This document shows positions 1 to 6,123 of a stretch of 8,821 nt of DNA, piece by piece. Location: the NCBI GenBank assembly GCA_002348905.1, contig DEBW01000064.1, positions 3,110 through 11,930 on the forward strand, read 5' to 3'. Source of the DNA: Ruminococcus flavefaciens (GTDB taxonomy: Bacteria > Bacillota > Clostridia > Oscillospirales > Ruminococcaceae). The position numbers were made by a program, and so were the translations under genes. The notes beneath the pieces are model-generated. The model was not told the DNA's origin. It saw only the letters and a list, made by a program, of their open reading frames with translations, and searched no databases. Numbering within the stretch: the first letter of the stretch is position 1; each line of letters starts with the position of its first letter.

Positions 1-1
1 T

Positions 2-1069
2 TTCGGCAATGCTGTTACATCTGCTTCGTCCGGATGTGACCTGCGTTATCCTGTGTCTGTAAGCGGTCAGGAGCAGTGTCTCACGGATGTATTTCAGGCT
101 GTGGCAGATACCGGAAAATGGGGACTTGGCGTATTTTACTGGGAACCTGCATGGATAGGTACTCCGGATACTTCATGGCAGGAACGCCGTGAACAGTGGG
201 TTAAGTACGGCTCAGGCTGGGCGAGCGATGCAGCCAAAGAGTACGACAGCGATGCTAAGGAGGCTGGCGGTTCGAGCTACGATAATCAGGGACTTTTCGA
301 TGCATACGGCAAGCCTCTGGAATCTCTGAAAGTGTTCAGCAGGGTATATCCGCAGAATGAGAATATTATTCCCGAAAACGGAGCTGATATTTCTGGGGGA
401 TTCTACCGCATACGCAATGCGGCTACAGGAAAGTATCTTACAGTGGCAAACGGCGAAGAAGCAGCCGGAAATAACGTTGTGCAGTATGAAGCTGACGGTG
501 CAGCTTATTATAATATGTGGTATGTTAATAACGCTGGAGACGGTTACTATGAGATAGTATCCGCTTTAGGAGATTTTGATACGTATCTTCTTGATATTGA
601 CAGCGGAAACAAGGCTGACGGTACTAATATCGGCATATATACACGTACTAAAAGCGATGCACAGAAATTCAAATTTTTATCAGGCAAAGACAATGAGTTT
701 GTAATTGTAACAAAAGCTTCCGGTGACAGAAGTGCTGTTGAAATAGCTGACGGCAGTGAGAACAGCGGTGCAAATGTACAGCAGTTCCGCAGAAACGGCA
801 AACAAAGCCAGTCATGGATACTTGAACCGGTCGAAGAGCGGGTGATATATGGTGACATTAACGAAGATGAAAGAGTGGATGCCTTTGATCTTGTTGTCAT
901 GCGTAAGCTTGTTGTAAATGGCTGGTATCATTCGGCAGCAGATATGAATGATGATGATAAGATAGGAGTAGCAGATCTGGTACAAATGGAACGTTTTCTT
1001 ATGTTTGGTGACAAATTTGAAAGATCAGGCAAAGGTACTCCTGTTAACACTATTTTCCCGAAGGTATAG
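2..1069 (+). CDS. Arabinogalactan endo-beta-1,4-galactanase (GH53) with ricin-type lectin domain and type I dockerin, 3' part
   Basis: Secreted enzyme that should cut beta-1,4-galactan side chains of pectin and attach to a cellulosome scaffold. The frame is open to the window edge, so the 5' end lies outside; 355 residues are visible. Residues 1 to ~117 match the C-terminal end of a GH53 barrel (GLGVFYWEPAWIG, then GSGWAS and GGSSYDNQGLFD). The catalytic glutamates would lie upstream and cannot be checked. Residues ~131-276 form a ricin-like beta-trefoil (CBM13 type), starting GGFYRIRNAATGKYL, with three repeats ending in NMW, QKF and QSW. Residues ~283-337 are a dockerin with two calcium loops: D285-x-N287-x-D289-x3-D293-x2-D296, and D314-x-N316-x-D318-x3-G322-x2-D325, the second with Gly at position 9. 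About 18 residues follow the dockerin. The signal peptide is expected upstream. Domain calls are from family knowledge and are secure; exact cohesin specificity is not readable. Confidence 0.93.
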   Translation, partial: FGNAVTSASSGCDLRYPVSVSGQEQCLTDVFQAVADTGKWGLGVFYWEPAWIGTPDTSWQERREQWVKYGSGWASDAAKEYDSDAKEAGGSSYDNQGLFDAYGKPLESLKVFSRVYPQNENIIPENGADISGGFYRIRNAATGKYLTVANGEEAAGNNVVQYEADGAAYYNMWYVNNAGDGYYEIVSALGDFDTYLLDIDSGNKADGTNIGIYTRTKSDAQKFKFLSGKDNEFVIVTKASGDRSAVEIADGSENSGANVQQFRRNGKQSQSWILEPVEERVIYGDINEDERVDAFDLVVMRKLVVNGWYHSAADMNDDDKIGVADLVQMERFLMFGDKFERSGKGTPVNTIFPKV

Positions 1070-1088
1070 AAAATTTGGCTATTTTACG

Positions 1089-1125
1089 TTTGCTTGTGTA
1101 GAGGCGAGTTTCGCTCGCCAGCAAA
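1089..1125. repeat. Palindromic stem-loop downstream of the galactanase gene
   Basis: Outer arms TTTGCT (1089-1094) and AGCAAA (1120-1125) pair perfectly. Inner arms GGCGAG (1103-1108) and CTCGCC (1114-1119) pair around a 5-nt loop, leaving an 8-nt bulge on the left side. No U-tract follows on the plus strand, so it is not a canonical intrinsic terminator. It may stabilise the mRNA 3' end, act as a weak terminator, or be a copy of a small interspersed palindromic repeat. Only one copy is visible here. Confidence 0.5.
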
Positions 1126-1165
1126 TTTGAATTAAGGTTTATTGACAGATTGAACTATTTTTTAC

Positions 1166-1216
1166 AGACATAAAAAATGCACTTCCCTTATCGGGAAATG
1201 CATTTTCTCTATGTCT
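1166..1216 (-). terminator. Intrinsic terminator of the DUF4349 lipoprotein gene, possibly bidirectional
   Basis: The core stem pairs AAAATGCA (1174-1181) with TGCATTTT (1199-1206) and TTCCC (1183-1187) with GGGAA (1193-1197), with one C/A mismatch between and a 5-nt loop. On the minus strand the hairpin runs into six T residues (1177-1172), a good U-tract. Flanking AGACAT (1166-1171) and ATGTCT (1211-1216) could extend the pairing. It lies just past the minus-strand stop codon, between two convergent genes, so it may also stop plus-strand transcription from the galactanase gene, although the plus-strand U-tract is weak. Confidence 0.85.
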
Positions 1217-1815
1217 TAATCGCTGTTTTTATCATTTTCAGATGCCGCAGGAACATCAGGAGTATTTTCAATTTTATTTGCCGGAGGCGCTGGCTGAGCC
1301 GGCTGAACAGCAGGCTTTATATTCTGACGATTTTTCTTAGCATTGTGTTTTTCTGACAATTTTACAAAGAAAAGTATCAGCTTTACAAAAACAAATACGA
1401 TAATTCCAATAAAAATCAGATACGGGAGCACTCCTATAACTAAGAACAGCAGACCTTCAAGGAAATCAAGAAAGCCGCTCCATGTTTTGGTAAGTGTGCC
1501 TTTTAAACGCTGACCAAACGTGTCAGTTTTCTCGAATACAGGTTCTTCGGAGTATTCACGGACTTCATTCAGCGTGAGATTTATATAGGAGTATGCAACA
1601 TCATTTTCAATATTGTTCATACGTGTCTTTATCTTTGCAATTTCTATCTGAATATCCGTAAGTTCACTTTCAATGGCTATAGCATCCTGTTCATTCTTTG
1701 TATCTGCAAGTATATCAAGATAGCGCTGTTCTTTTGCTTCATAGATGCTCAGAGTAGTTTTCAGGTCGGAATATTCTGTAGTGAGATTCTGCACAGAAGA
1801 ATTTTTCCGGCGCAT
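1216..1815 (-). CDS. C-terminal half of DUF4349 protein (coiled coil plus membrane helix)
   Basis: Frame remaining after the premature stop; the first ATG is at 1815, seven codons past the TAA. The 199 residues have no signal peptide. Residues ~16-72 are a heptad-like charged helix (EAKEQRYLDILADTKNEQDA onward) as in DUF4349 coiled coils, followed by NDVAYSYINLTL, a hydrophobic stretch ~119-152, and a tail with alternating Pro, Ala and Gln. A GGAG sits only 2 nt before the ATG, too close for efficient initiation, so independent expression is doubtful unless ribosomes reinitiate from the stop 21 nt upstream. It is better read as the downstream part of the interrupted gene. Confidence 0.5.
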   Translation of the reverse strand: MRRKNSSVQNLTTEYSDLKTTLSIYEAKEQRYLDILADTKNEQDAIAIESELTDIQIEIAKIKTRMNNIENDVAYSYINLTLNEVREYSEEPVFEKTDTFGQRLKGTLTKTWSGFLDFLEGLLFLVIGVLPYLIFIGIIVFVFVKLILFFVKLSEKHNAKKNRQNIKPAVQPAQPAPPANKIENTPDVPAASENDKNSD

Positions 1816-1836
1816 ATCTCCAACGATTTCAGCATC

Positions 1837-2289
1837 TTAGCAAAAATCATCATACTTTGCGCTTGGTATCCTTATAGTAGCATAGAGATTTTTCCATTTT
1901 TCGTTGTCTGAATACTGCCATTTGCTTGAATTTCCGCCGTCACTGTAGTTTTCGCTTTCGATAAAGCCGCCGTAGCTGTCGATAAGTTCATGTATCTTGT
2001 CAACAGCTTCATCAAATTCGAGAACATCTATGCTCATTTCACATGAATATACAAGCATCTGCCTGTCTATAGCCTTTAATTCAGACTGCTCATAGTCATT
2101 ATAGCTTTCTTCTCCGGAGGTGTCGTTATCCTCTTCTCCGTATCCGTAGTCAGCTTCAGCATTTCTTGAATATGATGCATCGTTATTCATAATATATGTT
2201 TCTGCGGCAGTTTCATTCTTTTCGCCGCCGCACGAGGTAAGAAGTATAGCACTGGCAGCTGCAAGAGATATTAGTAAGGTTTTTTTCAT
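1837..2289 (-). CDS. N-terminal half of DUF4349 lipoprotein (ends at premature TAA)
   Basis: This is the 150-residue product actually encoded if translation stops at the TAA. Residues 1-20 are a lipoprotein signal peptide with lipobox LTSC, so Cys20 would be lipidated and the chain anchored on the outer face of the membrane. Residues 21-70 are rich in Asp, Glu, Tyr, Gly and Ser and are probably disordered. Residues ~75-150 hold the first half of the folded domain (SYGGFIESEN, then ATIRIPSAKYDDF). It ends abruptly inside the domain and lacks the coiled coil and membrane helix, so it would probably not fold as the full family member does. The start is fixed by a strong ribosome site and by the signal peptide. 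Confidence 0.6.
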   Translation of the reverse strand: MKKTLLISLAAASAILLTSCGGEKNETAAETYIMNNDASYSRNAEADYGYGEEDNDTSGEESYNDYEQSELKAIDRQMLVYSCEMSIDVLEFDEAVDKIHELIDSYGGFIESENYSDGGNSSKWQYSDNEKWKNLYATIRIPSAKYDDFC

Positions 2290-2296
2290 ATATAGT

Positions 2297-2306
2297 TCCT
2301 CCTTTA
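2297..2306 (-). promoter_or_regulatory. Strong ribosome binding site of the DUF4349 lipoprotein gene
   Basis: The minus strand reads AAAGGAGGAA, then seven bases, then ATG at 2289. This near-perfect anti-16S match fixes the start and argues the gene was under selection for expression until recently. Confidence 0.85.
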
Positions 2307-2325
2307 TTAGTGATTCGCTATATAT

Positions 2326-2354
2326 ATATTAACACTGTATATAAAATTAGTCAA
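2326..2354 (-). promoter_or_regulatory. Sigma-A-like promoter of the DUF4349 lipoprotein gene
   Basis: On the minus strand, TTGACT (2354-2349) is followed by a 17-bp spacer and TAATAT (2331-2326). This is one mismatch from TTGACA and two from TATAAT, at optimal spacing, giving a predicted transcript start near 2320 and a leader of about 30 nt. The surrounding DNA is very AT-rich, which raises the chance-match rate, but position and spacing fit well. Confidence 0.65.
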
Positions 2355-2420
2355 TTAATATTGCATAACAATAAAGTTGAAATTTGTTTACAATATAATA
2401 AATATCTGTAAAAAACGAAG

Positions 2421-2449
2421 ACAAAATAAAGCGGCTGATTTTCAGCCGC
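2421..2449 (-). terminator. Intrinsic terminator after hflX
   Basis: Perfect 8-bp stem GCGGCTGA (2431-2438) and TCAGCCGC (2442-2449) with a 3-nt loop. On the minus strand it is followed by TTTATTTT, and it starts 5 bp past the hflX stop codon. It closes the minus-strand unit that begins at or upstream of secA. The plus-strand side also has six T residues (2451-2456), so the hairpin would work in either direction. Confidence 0.9.
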
Positions 2450-2454
2450 ATTTT

Positions 2455-3702
2455 TTATACTTTATAATTCTCAGCTTCCTTGACGAGTTTTATGTCAACG
2501 AGAGCATCAATAAGAGTGCCGGTATCGGTGTATTCCTCGCTGAATATCTTACCCTCAGCACGTACACGGTTTATGAAAGCAGTCTTATCGTAGGGGATAA
2601 GGAGATTCATACGCTTTGCAGTTTCAGGGAGATTCTTAGCGATACATTCAAGAAGCTTGTCAAAACCTCCGTGATGTTTTGCGGATATGATAACAGTATT
2701 ATCGTCCTCGAAAACTGTATCAGGGTAGAGTGCAGCGTCAGATTTATTCATGACGTTTATCTTAGGTATACCGTCACAGCCAAGCTCAGAGAGAAGCTGC
2801 TTTGTTACCTCAGCCTGCTGTTCTCTTTCCGGAGATGACAAGTCCTGCACGTTGAGTATGATATCAGCGGAAGCTGCTTCTTCAAGGGTGGACTTGAAGG
2901 CTTCGACAAGATTATGCGGAAGTCTGCGTATAAGTCCTACGGTATCAATGAGGAGTACGCTTCTGCCGTCAGGAAGCTCTATTGAACGTGAAGTTATATC
3001 AAGAGTTGCAAAGAGTTTATTCTCTGCCAGCACTCCTGCATCCGTCAGAGCATTGAGGAGCGTAGACTTTCCGACGTTGGTATAGCCTACTATAGCTGCA
3101 CAGAGCACGCCGTCCTTTTTACGTCTTGAACGTGAGAAGGAACGGTGTTTTTTCAGTTCTTCAAGTTCTTCTTCAAGGTAGGATATACGCTTGCGAATAT
3201 GTCTCTTGTCTGTTTCGAGCTTTGTTTCACCAGGACCTCTTGTACCGATACCTCCGCCAAGTCTTGAAAGTGCAGTACCCATACCGGTAAGGCGAGGGAG
3301 TCTGTATTTCTGCTGAGCGAGTTCTACCTGAAGTTTACCTTCTTTGGTACGTGCTCTCTGAGCGAATATATCAAGTATAAGTGTAGTGCGGTCGATAACT
3401 CTCACATCGAGTATCTCCTCGATATTTCGTACCTGTACTCCGCTGAGTTCGTGGTCGAATATAACAAGTTCAGCTTCGAGGACTTCGAGCTGTTCTTTAA
3501 GCTCTTCAAGTCTGCCTGCACCCATACAGGTGGCAGGATCATAAGTTGCTTTGCGCTGTATCACCTTGCCTACAACCTCAGCATTTGCGGTCGAGGCAAG
3601 CTCTGCAAGTTCGTCAATTGAAGCATCTGCGTCAAATTCACCGGTATCAACGCAGGCGAGTACAGCCTTTACCGGAACTTCTTCTGTTTTATTTTCGTAC
3701 AT
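2455..3702 (-). CDS. hflX: Ribosome-associated GTPase HflX
   Basis: HflX is a GTPase that binds the 50S subunit and splits stalled 70S ribosomes under stress. The 415 residues match the family's usual length. Residues 1-200 are the HflX N-terminal nucleotide-binding-like and helical domain, with MGAGRLEEL (60-68), the signature GTRGPGETKLETD (153-165) and a charged coiled coil (~166-190). The G domain follows: G1 GYTNVGKS (206-213), G3 DTVG (253-256), and G4 NKSD (319-322). A short C-terminal domain closes the protein. The start is supported by AAGGAGAG (3713-3706), which overlaps the stop codon of the upstream lipoprotein gene 9 bp away, so it is the last gene of the unit and probably co-translated with its neighbour. 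No key residue is missing. Confidence 0.97.
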   Translation of the reverse strand: MYENKTEEVPVKAVLACVDTGEFDADASIDELAELASTANAEVVGKVIQRKATYDPATCMGAGRLEELKEQLEVLEAELVIFDHELSGVQVRNIEEILDVRVIDRTTLILDIFAQRARTKEGKLQVELAQQKYRLPRLTGMGTALSRLGGGIGTRGPGETKLETDKRHIRKRISYLEEELEELKKHRSFSRSRRKKDGVLCAAIVGYTNVGKSTLLNALTDAGVLAENKLFATLDITSRSIELPDGRSVLLIDTVGLIRRLPHNLVEAFKSTLEEAASADIILNVQDLSSPEREQQAEVTKQLLSELGCDGIPKINVMNKSDAALYPDTVFEDDNTVIISAKHHGGFDKLLECIAKNLPETAKRMNLLIPYDKTAFINRVRAEGKIFSEEYTDTGTLIDALVDIKLVKEAENYKV

Positions 3703-3711
3703 ATGCTCTCC

Positions 3712-4437
3712 TTATTGGGGAACGGCGGTGGTTTCTGTTTCAGAAGCGGCTGCTGTTGTATCAGCTTCCGTAGTCTCTTCTGCCGGAGCATCAGCTACAC
3801 TGCTTTCAGCGAGGTATTCCATACCCTTTGCATTGAACATATACACATCGGTATGCACTTTTCCGTCAGAGTAAGCTGTGTATATCTCAGTCTTTCTGAA
3901 AGCTTTGAGTTTGCCGCCGCTCCACTGATATTCCATATAGCGGTCGGTATAGCCGTCATTCTGATTGTCGATAAGCGTATTATCCGCAGTTTTTTTCATG
4001 ATCCTGCCTATCTCGTTCAGCTCATCATTTTCCTTGAAGTCTTTATTTTCAGGAATATAGCAATAGTAAGAGCCGTAGCCAAGCTCAGCATTTTCGTTTG
4101 GTATGAATATGTCATTATATCCGTCGAAGTTGAAGTCATCTACGGATATATATTTTTCATCGGGTGTGTAGTAAAAATCAAGTGATGAAACTTCTCTATC
4201 GTTTATTATAAGTTCTACAGTTGTGCCGTTCAGGGCATAGGAGAAGCGCACATCTTTTGAAGTGTTATCCTGTTCCGGAGAAAAGGCTCTTGTAGAATCT
4301 TCTGCAATGGCTGTAGTTTCGTAGACAGTGAAATTTTCAGTTCTCACGTATTCTTCGGGATCTCTGTTTCTGTTTCCGCATGAGAAAAGTAGCAGAGAGG
4401 CAGAAGCCAAAGCTGCTGCGAATATCAGCTTTTTCAT
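3712..4437 (-). CDS. Small surface lipoprotein with FG-GAP/EF-hand-like calcium loop
   Basis: 241-residue predicted lipoprotein of unknown function. The signal peptide is residues 1-19 with lipobox LFSC and acceptor Cys20. After a short linker comes a beta-rich domain (~62-205) containing D101-F-N103-F-D105-G-Y-N-D109 followed by IFIP, a DxNxDGxxD pattern typical of calcium-binding FG-GAP or EF-hand-like loops. A second weaker pattern, D157-N-Q-N-D161-G-Y-T-D165, lies 56 residues on. The last ~30 residues are rich in Ala, Glu and Thr. Its ATG directly follows the hslO stop (TAAATG), so translation is probably coupled. A GGAG-type site lies about 13 nt upstream, inside hslO. The domain resembles the XAC2610/VCBS-type lipoprotein class by my recollection only. 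It appears paralogous to the lipoprotein at 6123-7121. Confidence 0.85.
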   Translation of the reverse strand: MKKLIFAAALASASLLLFSCGNRNRDPEEYVRTENFTVYETTAIAEDSTRAFSPEQDNTSKDVRFSYALNGTTVELIINDREVSSLDFYYTPDEKYISVDDFNFDGYNDIFIPNENAELGYGSYYCYIPENKDFKENDELNEIGRIMKKTADNTLIDNQNDGYTDRYMEYQWSGGKLKAFRKTEIYTAYSDGKVHTDVYMFNAKGMEYLAESSVADAPAEETTEADTTAAASETETTAVPQ

Positions 4438-5322
4438 TTATTCTTCTGACGCTCCTTCCGCAAGGCGTGATATCTCCTGTGGGGTGAAAACGTATTTCTT
4501 GCCGCAGAAATGGCAGCCTACTTCTGTATCCTTGCCCTCAGCAGCAATAGAATCAAGTTCTTTTTTGCCGATGCTTATGAGTACTTTTTCTGTACGCTGT
4601 CTGCTGCAATCGCACTTGTATGCAGGAGAAGAAGTATCAAGCTCATTAGGTTCAAGACCGGCAAGAAGCATATTTGCTATCTCCTCCGGAGTAACGCCTT
4701 CATCAAGAAGCGCAGATACAGGACGCATAGCAGCAACATTCTTTTCGATAGTATCAATACATTTCTCATCAGCAAACGGGAGAAGCTGTACTAAAAAGCC
4801 TCCGGCTGACTTTACTGAGAGGTCGGTATCAACAAGTACGCCGAGAGCGCATACAGTAGGTATCTGCTCGCTTGTAGCGTAGTAGCTTGCGATATCTTCT
4901 GCTATCTCACCTGAAACGAGCGGTATAACGCCGACATAAGGCTCACGGAGTCCCATATCCTTTACGACTGAGAGAGTGCCGTTTTTGCCGACTGCACCTG
5001 AAACATCAAGCTTTCCTACGCTGTTGAGCGGAAGCTCGACAACAGGGTTGTTTACGCAGCTCTTGACGTTTCCACGGCTGTCTGAAACAGCTACTAACTG
5101 ACCGGCAGGACCGTCAGCGTCGATACGGAGAGTGATGCTGTCATCTTCGCCTTTGAGCATATATCCCATAAGTGAAGCACCGATAGAAAGTCTGCCGAGA
5201 GCAGCCGTAACAACGGCAGATGTCTTGTGTATCTTTTCTATTTCTGAAACCATGTCCTTAGCGTCAAGAACAGCTGCAAAAGCTGAACCGTCGGCTGAAA
5301 TAGCTCTGTATAATTTTCCCAT
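4438..5322 (-). CDS. hslO: Redox-regulated molecular chaperone Hsp33
   Basis: Hsp33 is a cytoplasmic holdase switched on by oxidative unfolding, protecting proteins when disulfides form in its zinc centre. The 294 residues match the usual length. The N-terminal domain is recognisable from GLREPYVGVIPLVSGEIAED and the YYATSEQIPTVCALGVLV segment. The C-terminal redox switch is complete: C237-x-C239 (KCDCSR) and C270-x2-C273 (CHFCGKKY), the four zinc-binding cysteines of the family. The start ATG is preceded by AAAGAGGAA (5337-5329). It lies 24 bp after the methyltransferase gene and its stop abuts the next lipoprotein start, inside a co-directional unit that also holds hflX. All key residues are present. 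Confidence 0.97.
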   Translation of the reverse strand: MGKLYRAISADGSAFAAVLDAKDMVSEIEKIHKTSAVVTAALGRLSIGASLMGYMLKGEDDSITLRIDADGPAGQLVAVSDSRGNVKSCVNNPVVELPLNSVGKLDVSGAVGKNGTLSVVKDMGLREPYVGVIPLVSGEIAEDIASYYATSEQIPTVCALGVLVDTDLSVKSAGGFLVQLLPFADEKCIDTIEKNVAAMRPVSALLDEGVTPEEIANMLLAGLEPNELDTSSPAYKCDCSRQRTEKVLISIGKKELDSIAAEGKDTEVGCHFCGKKYVFTPQEISRLAEGASEE

Positions 5323-5346
5323 ATAAAGTTCCTCTTTCGGTATTGG

Positions 5347-6123
5347 TCAGACCGGCATATCCTGCTGTCCGTTCCTTATGCACCTTGCAGCATAGACAAT
5401 GCGCTGGGAATCAGGGGCAGGGGAGCTGAATGTATCATCGCCGAATTTGCCAAGTATTTCAAATCCTGCATCTGTCAGGAGTTTTTCAAGTTCTTTTTCG
5501 CTGTAAGCCTTTTCAGAGAAGGAGTCAGAGCTTCTTGAATAAAGCCCGTTTTCCTCGGATTCAAAGAATTCAAGCTGCATTTTCACTTCGTCAGTATCAG
5601 GCACAAGAGTATTTTCCCACACGCAGTAGACATTATCGGTCTCGTAGGTGAAGGTATTGTTTGCTAAGATATGACGGTGCTTGTAGAGAGTATTCACATC
5701 GAATATGAAAAGTCCGCCAATCTCGGAGAAGAATGCAACTTTTTCAAATACTGCCTTGACATCAGAGATATCAGGCAGGTGGTTTATGCTGTCAAGAGCG
5801 CATATCGTAATGTCGATAGTGCCGAACATATCGAGCTTTCTCATATCCTGACAGAGGTACTGTATATTAAGACCGCTGTCGAATTTCTTATCGAGAGCAA
5901 TACCCAGCATTTCGTCTGAGTTGTCAACGCCTATGACATCGTAGCCGAGACGAGCCATTTCCTCAGATATACTTCCTGTACCGCAGGCAAGGTCAAGGAG
6001 GATATTTCCCTCAGTTGACCTGTACTTTTCTATGATGCTCTGGAAGTAAGCAGCTCTTTTCCTGTAGTCGATATTAGCGGTAAGTTCATCGTAGTAACGG
6101 GCAAAAACACTGTAGCCTGCCAT
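5347..6123 (-). CDS. Class I SAM-dependent methyltransferase (YqeM-like)
   Basis: 258-residue cytoplasmic methyltransferase with unknown acceptor. The Rossmann-fold SAM site is clear: motif I LLDLACGTG (42-50), the acidic residue ending strand 2 in GVDNS (Asp67), QDMRKL (92-97), and the DSINHL region (111-116). The N-terminus (YSVFARYYDELTANIDY) and overall layout resemble the Bacillus YqeM group, a family whose substrate I cannot assign from sequence. The ATG overlaps the stop of the upstream lipoprotein gene by one base (TAATG), with AGGAGGT at 6142-6136 inside that gene, so expression should be coupled to it. hslO follows after 24 bp. It is not a UbiE or rRNA methyltransferase by any motif I recognise. 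Confidence 0.88.
   Translation of the reverse strand: MAGYSVFARYYDELTANIDYRKRAAYFQSIIEKYRSTEGNILLDLACGTGSISEEMARLGYDVIGVDNSDEMLGIALDKKFDSGLNIQYLCQDMRKLDMFGTIDITICALDSINHLPDISDVKAVFEKVAFFSEIGGLFIFDVNTLYKHRHILANNTFTYETDNVYCVWENTLVPDTDEVKMQLEFFESEENGLYSRSSDSFSEKAYSEKELEKLLTDAGFEILGKFGDDTFSSPAPDSQRIVYAARCIRNGQQDMPV

Larger units (their letters stand above)
1216..2289 (-). pseudogene. DUF4349-type membrane lipoprotein gene interrupted by an in-frame TAA
   Basis: One reading frame runs from ATG at 2289 to TAA at 1216, broken only by a TAA at 1839-1837 (codon 151 of 357). Both halves are in the same frame, so this is a nonsense codon and not a frameshift. Read through, the product has the DUF4349 layout: a lipoprotein signal with lipobox LTSC (Cys20), an acidic Gly/Tyr/Ser linker to ~70, an alpha/beta region (RQMLVYSCEMSIDV), a coiled coil (~174-230), the motif VAYSYINLTL, a hydrophobic membrane segment (~277-310) and a Pro/Ala-rich tail. 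The family is common in Firmicutes and its molecular role is not established. It has its own promoter, ribosome site and terminator, so it is a single-gene unit. The interruption could be a recent mutation, a split gene with reinitiation, or a sequencing error. Confidence 0.72.

Noticed and set aside
547..900. Minus-strand open frame inside the galactanase gene
   Set aside because: It is antisense to the ricin-type and dockerin domains and has no ribosome site or recognisable domain.
53..1069. GTG at 53 as the start of the galactanase gene
   Set aside because: The frame is open without a stop from base 2, and the upstream residues (FGNAVTSASSGCDLRYP) continue the GH53 fold, so the gene begins outside the window.
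1142..1170. TTGACA at 1142-1147 as a plus-strand promoter
   Set aside because: No -10-like hexamer lies 16 to 18 bp downstream and no plus-strand gene follows.
1813..1845. Frameshift as the cause of the split DUF4349 gene, or selenocysteine recoding
   Set aside because: Both halves are in the same frame, so no indel is needed. The codon is TAA and selenocysteine uses TGA.
2377..2838. Plus-strand open frame of 153 codons overlapping the hflX terminator and hflX 3' end, with TATAAT at 2394-2399
   Set aside because: It is antisense to conserved HflX sequence, the putative -10 has no -35 at proper spacing, and the product shows no recognisable domain.
3703..4185. Plus-strand open frame antisense to the lipoprotein at 3712-4437
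   Set aside because: The minus-strand frame has a signal peptide, a lipobox, ribosome context and a conserved motif; this one has none and is Cys/Phe-rich shadow sequence.
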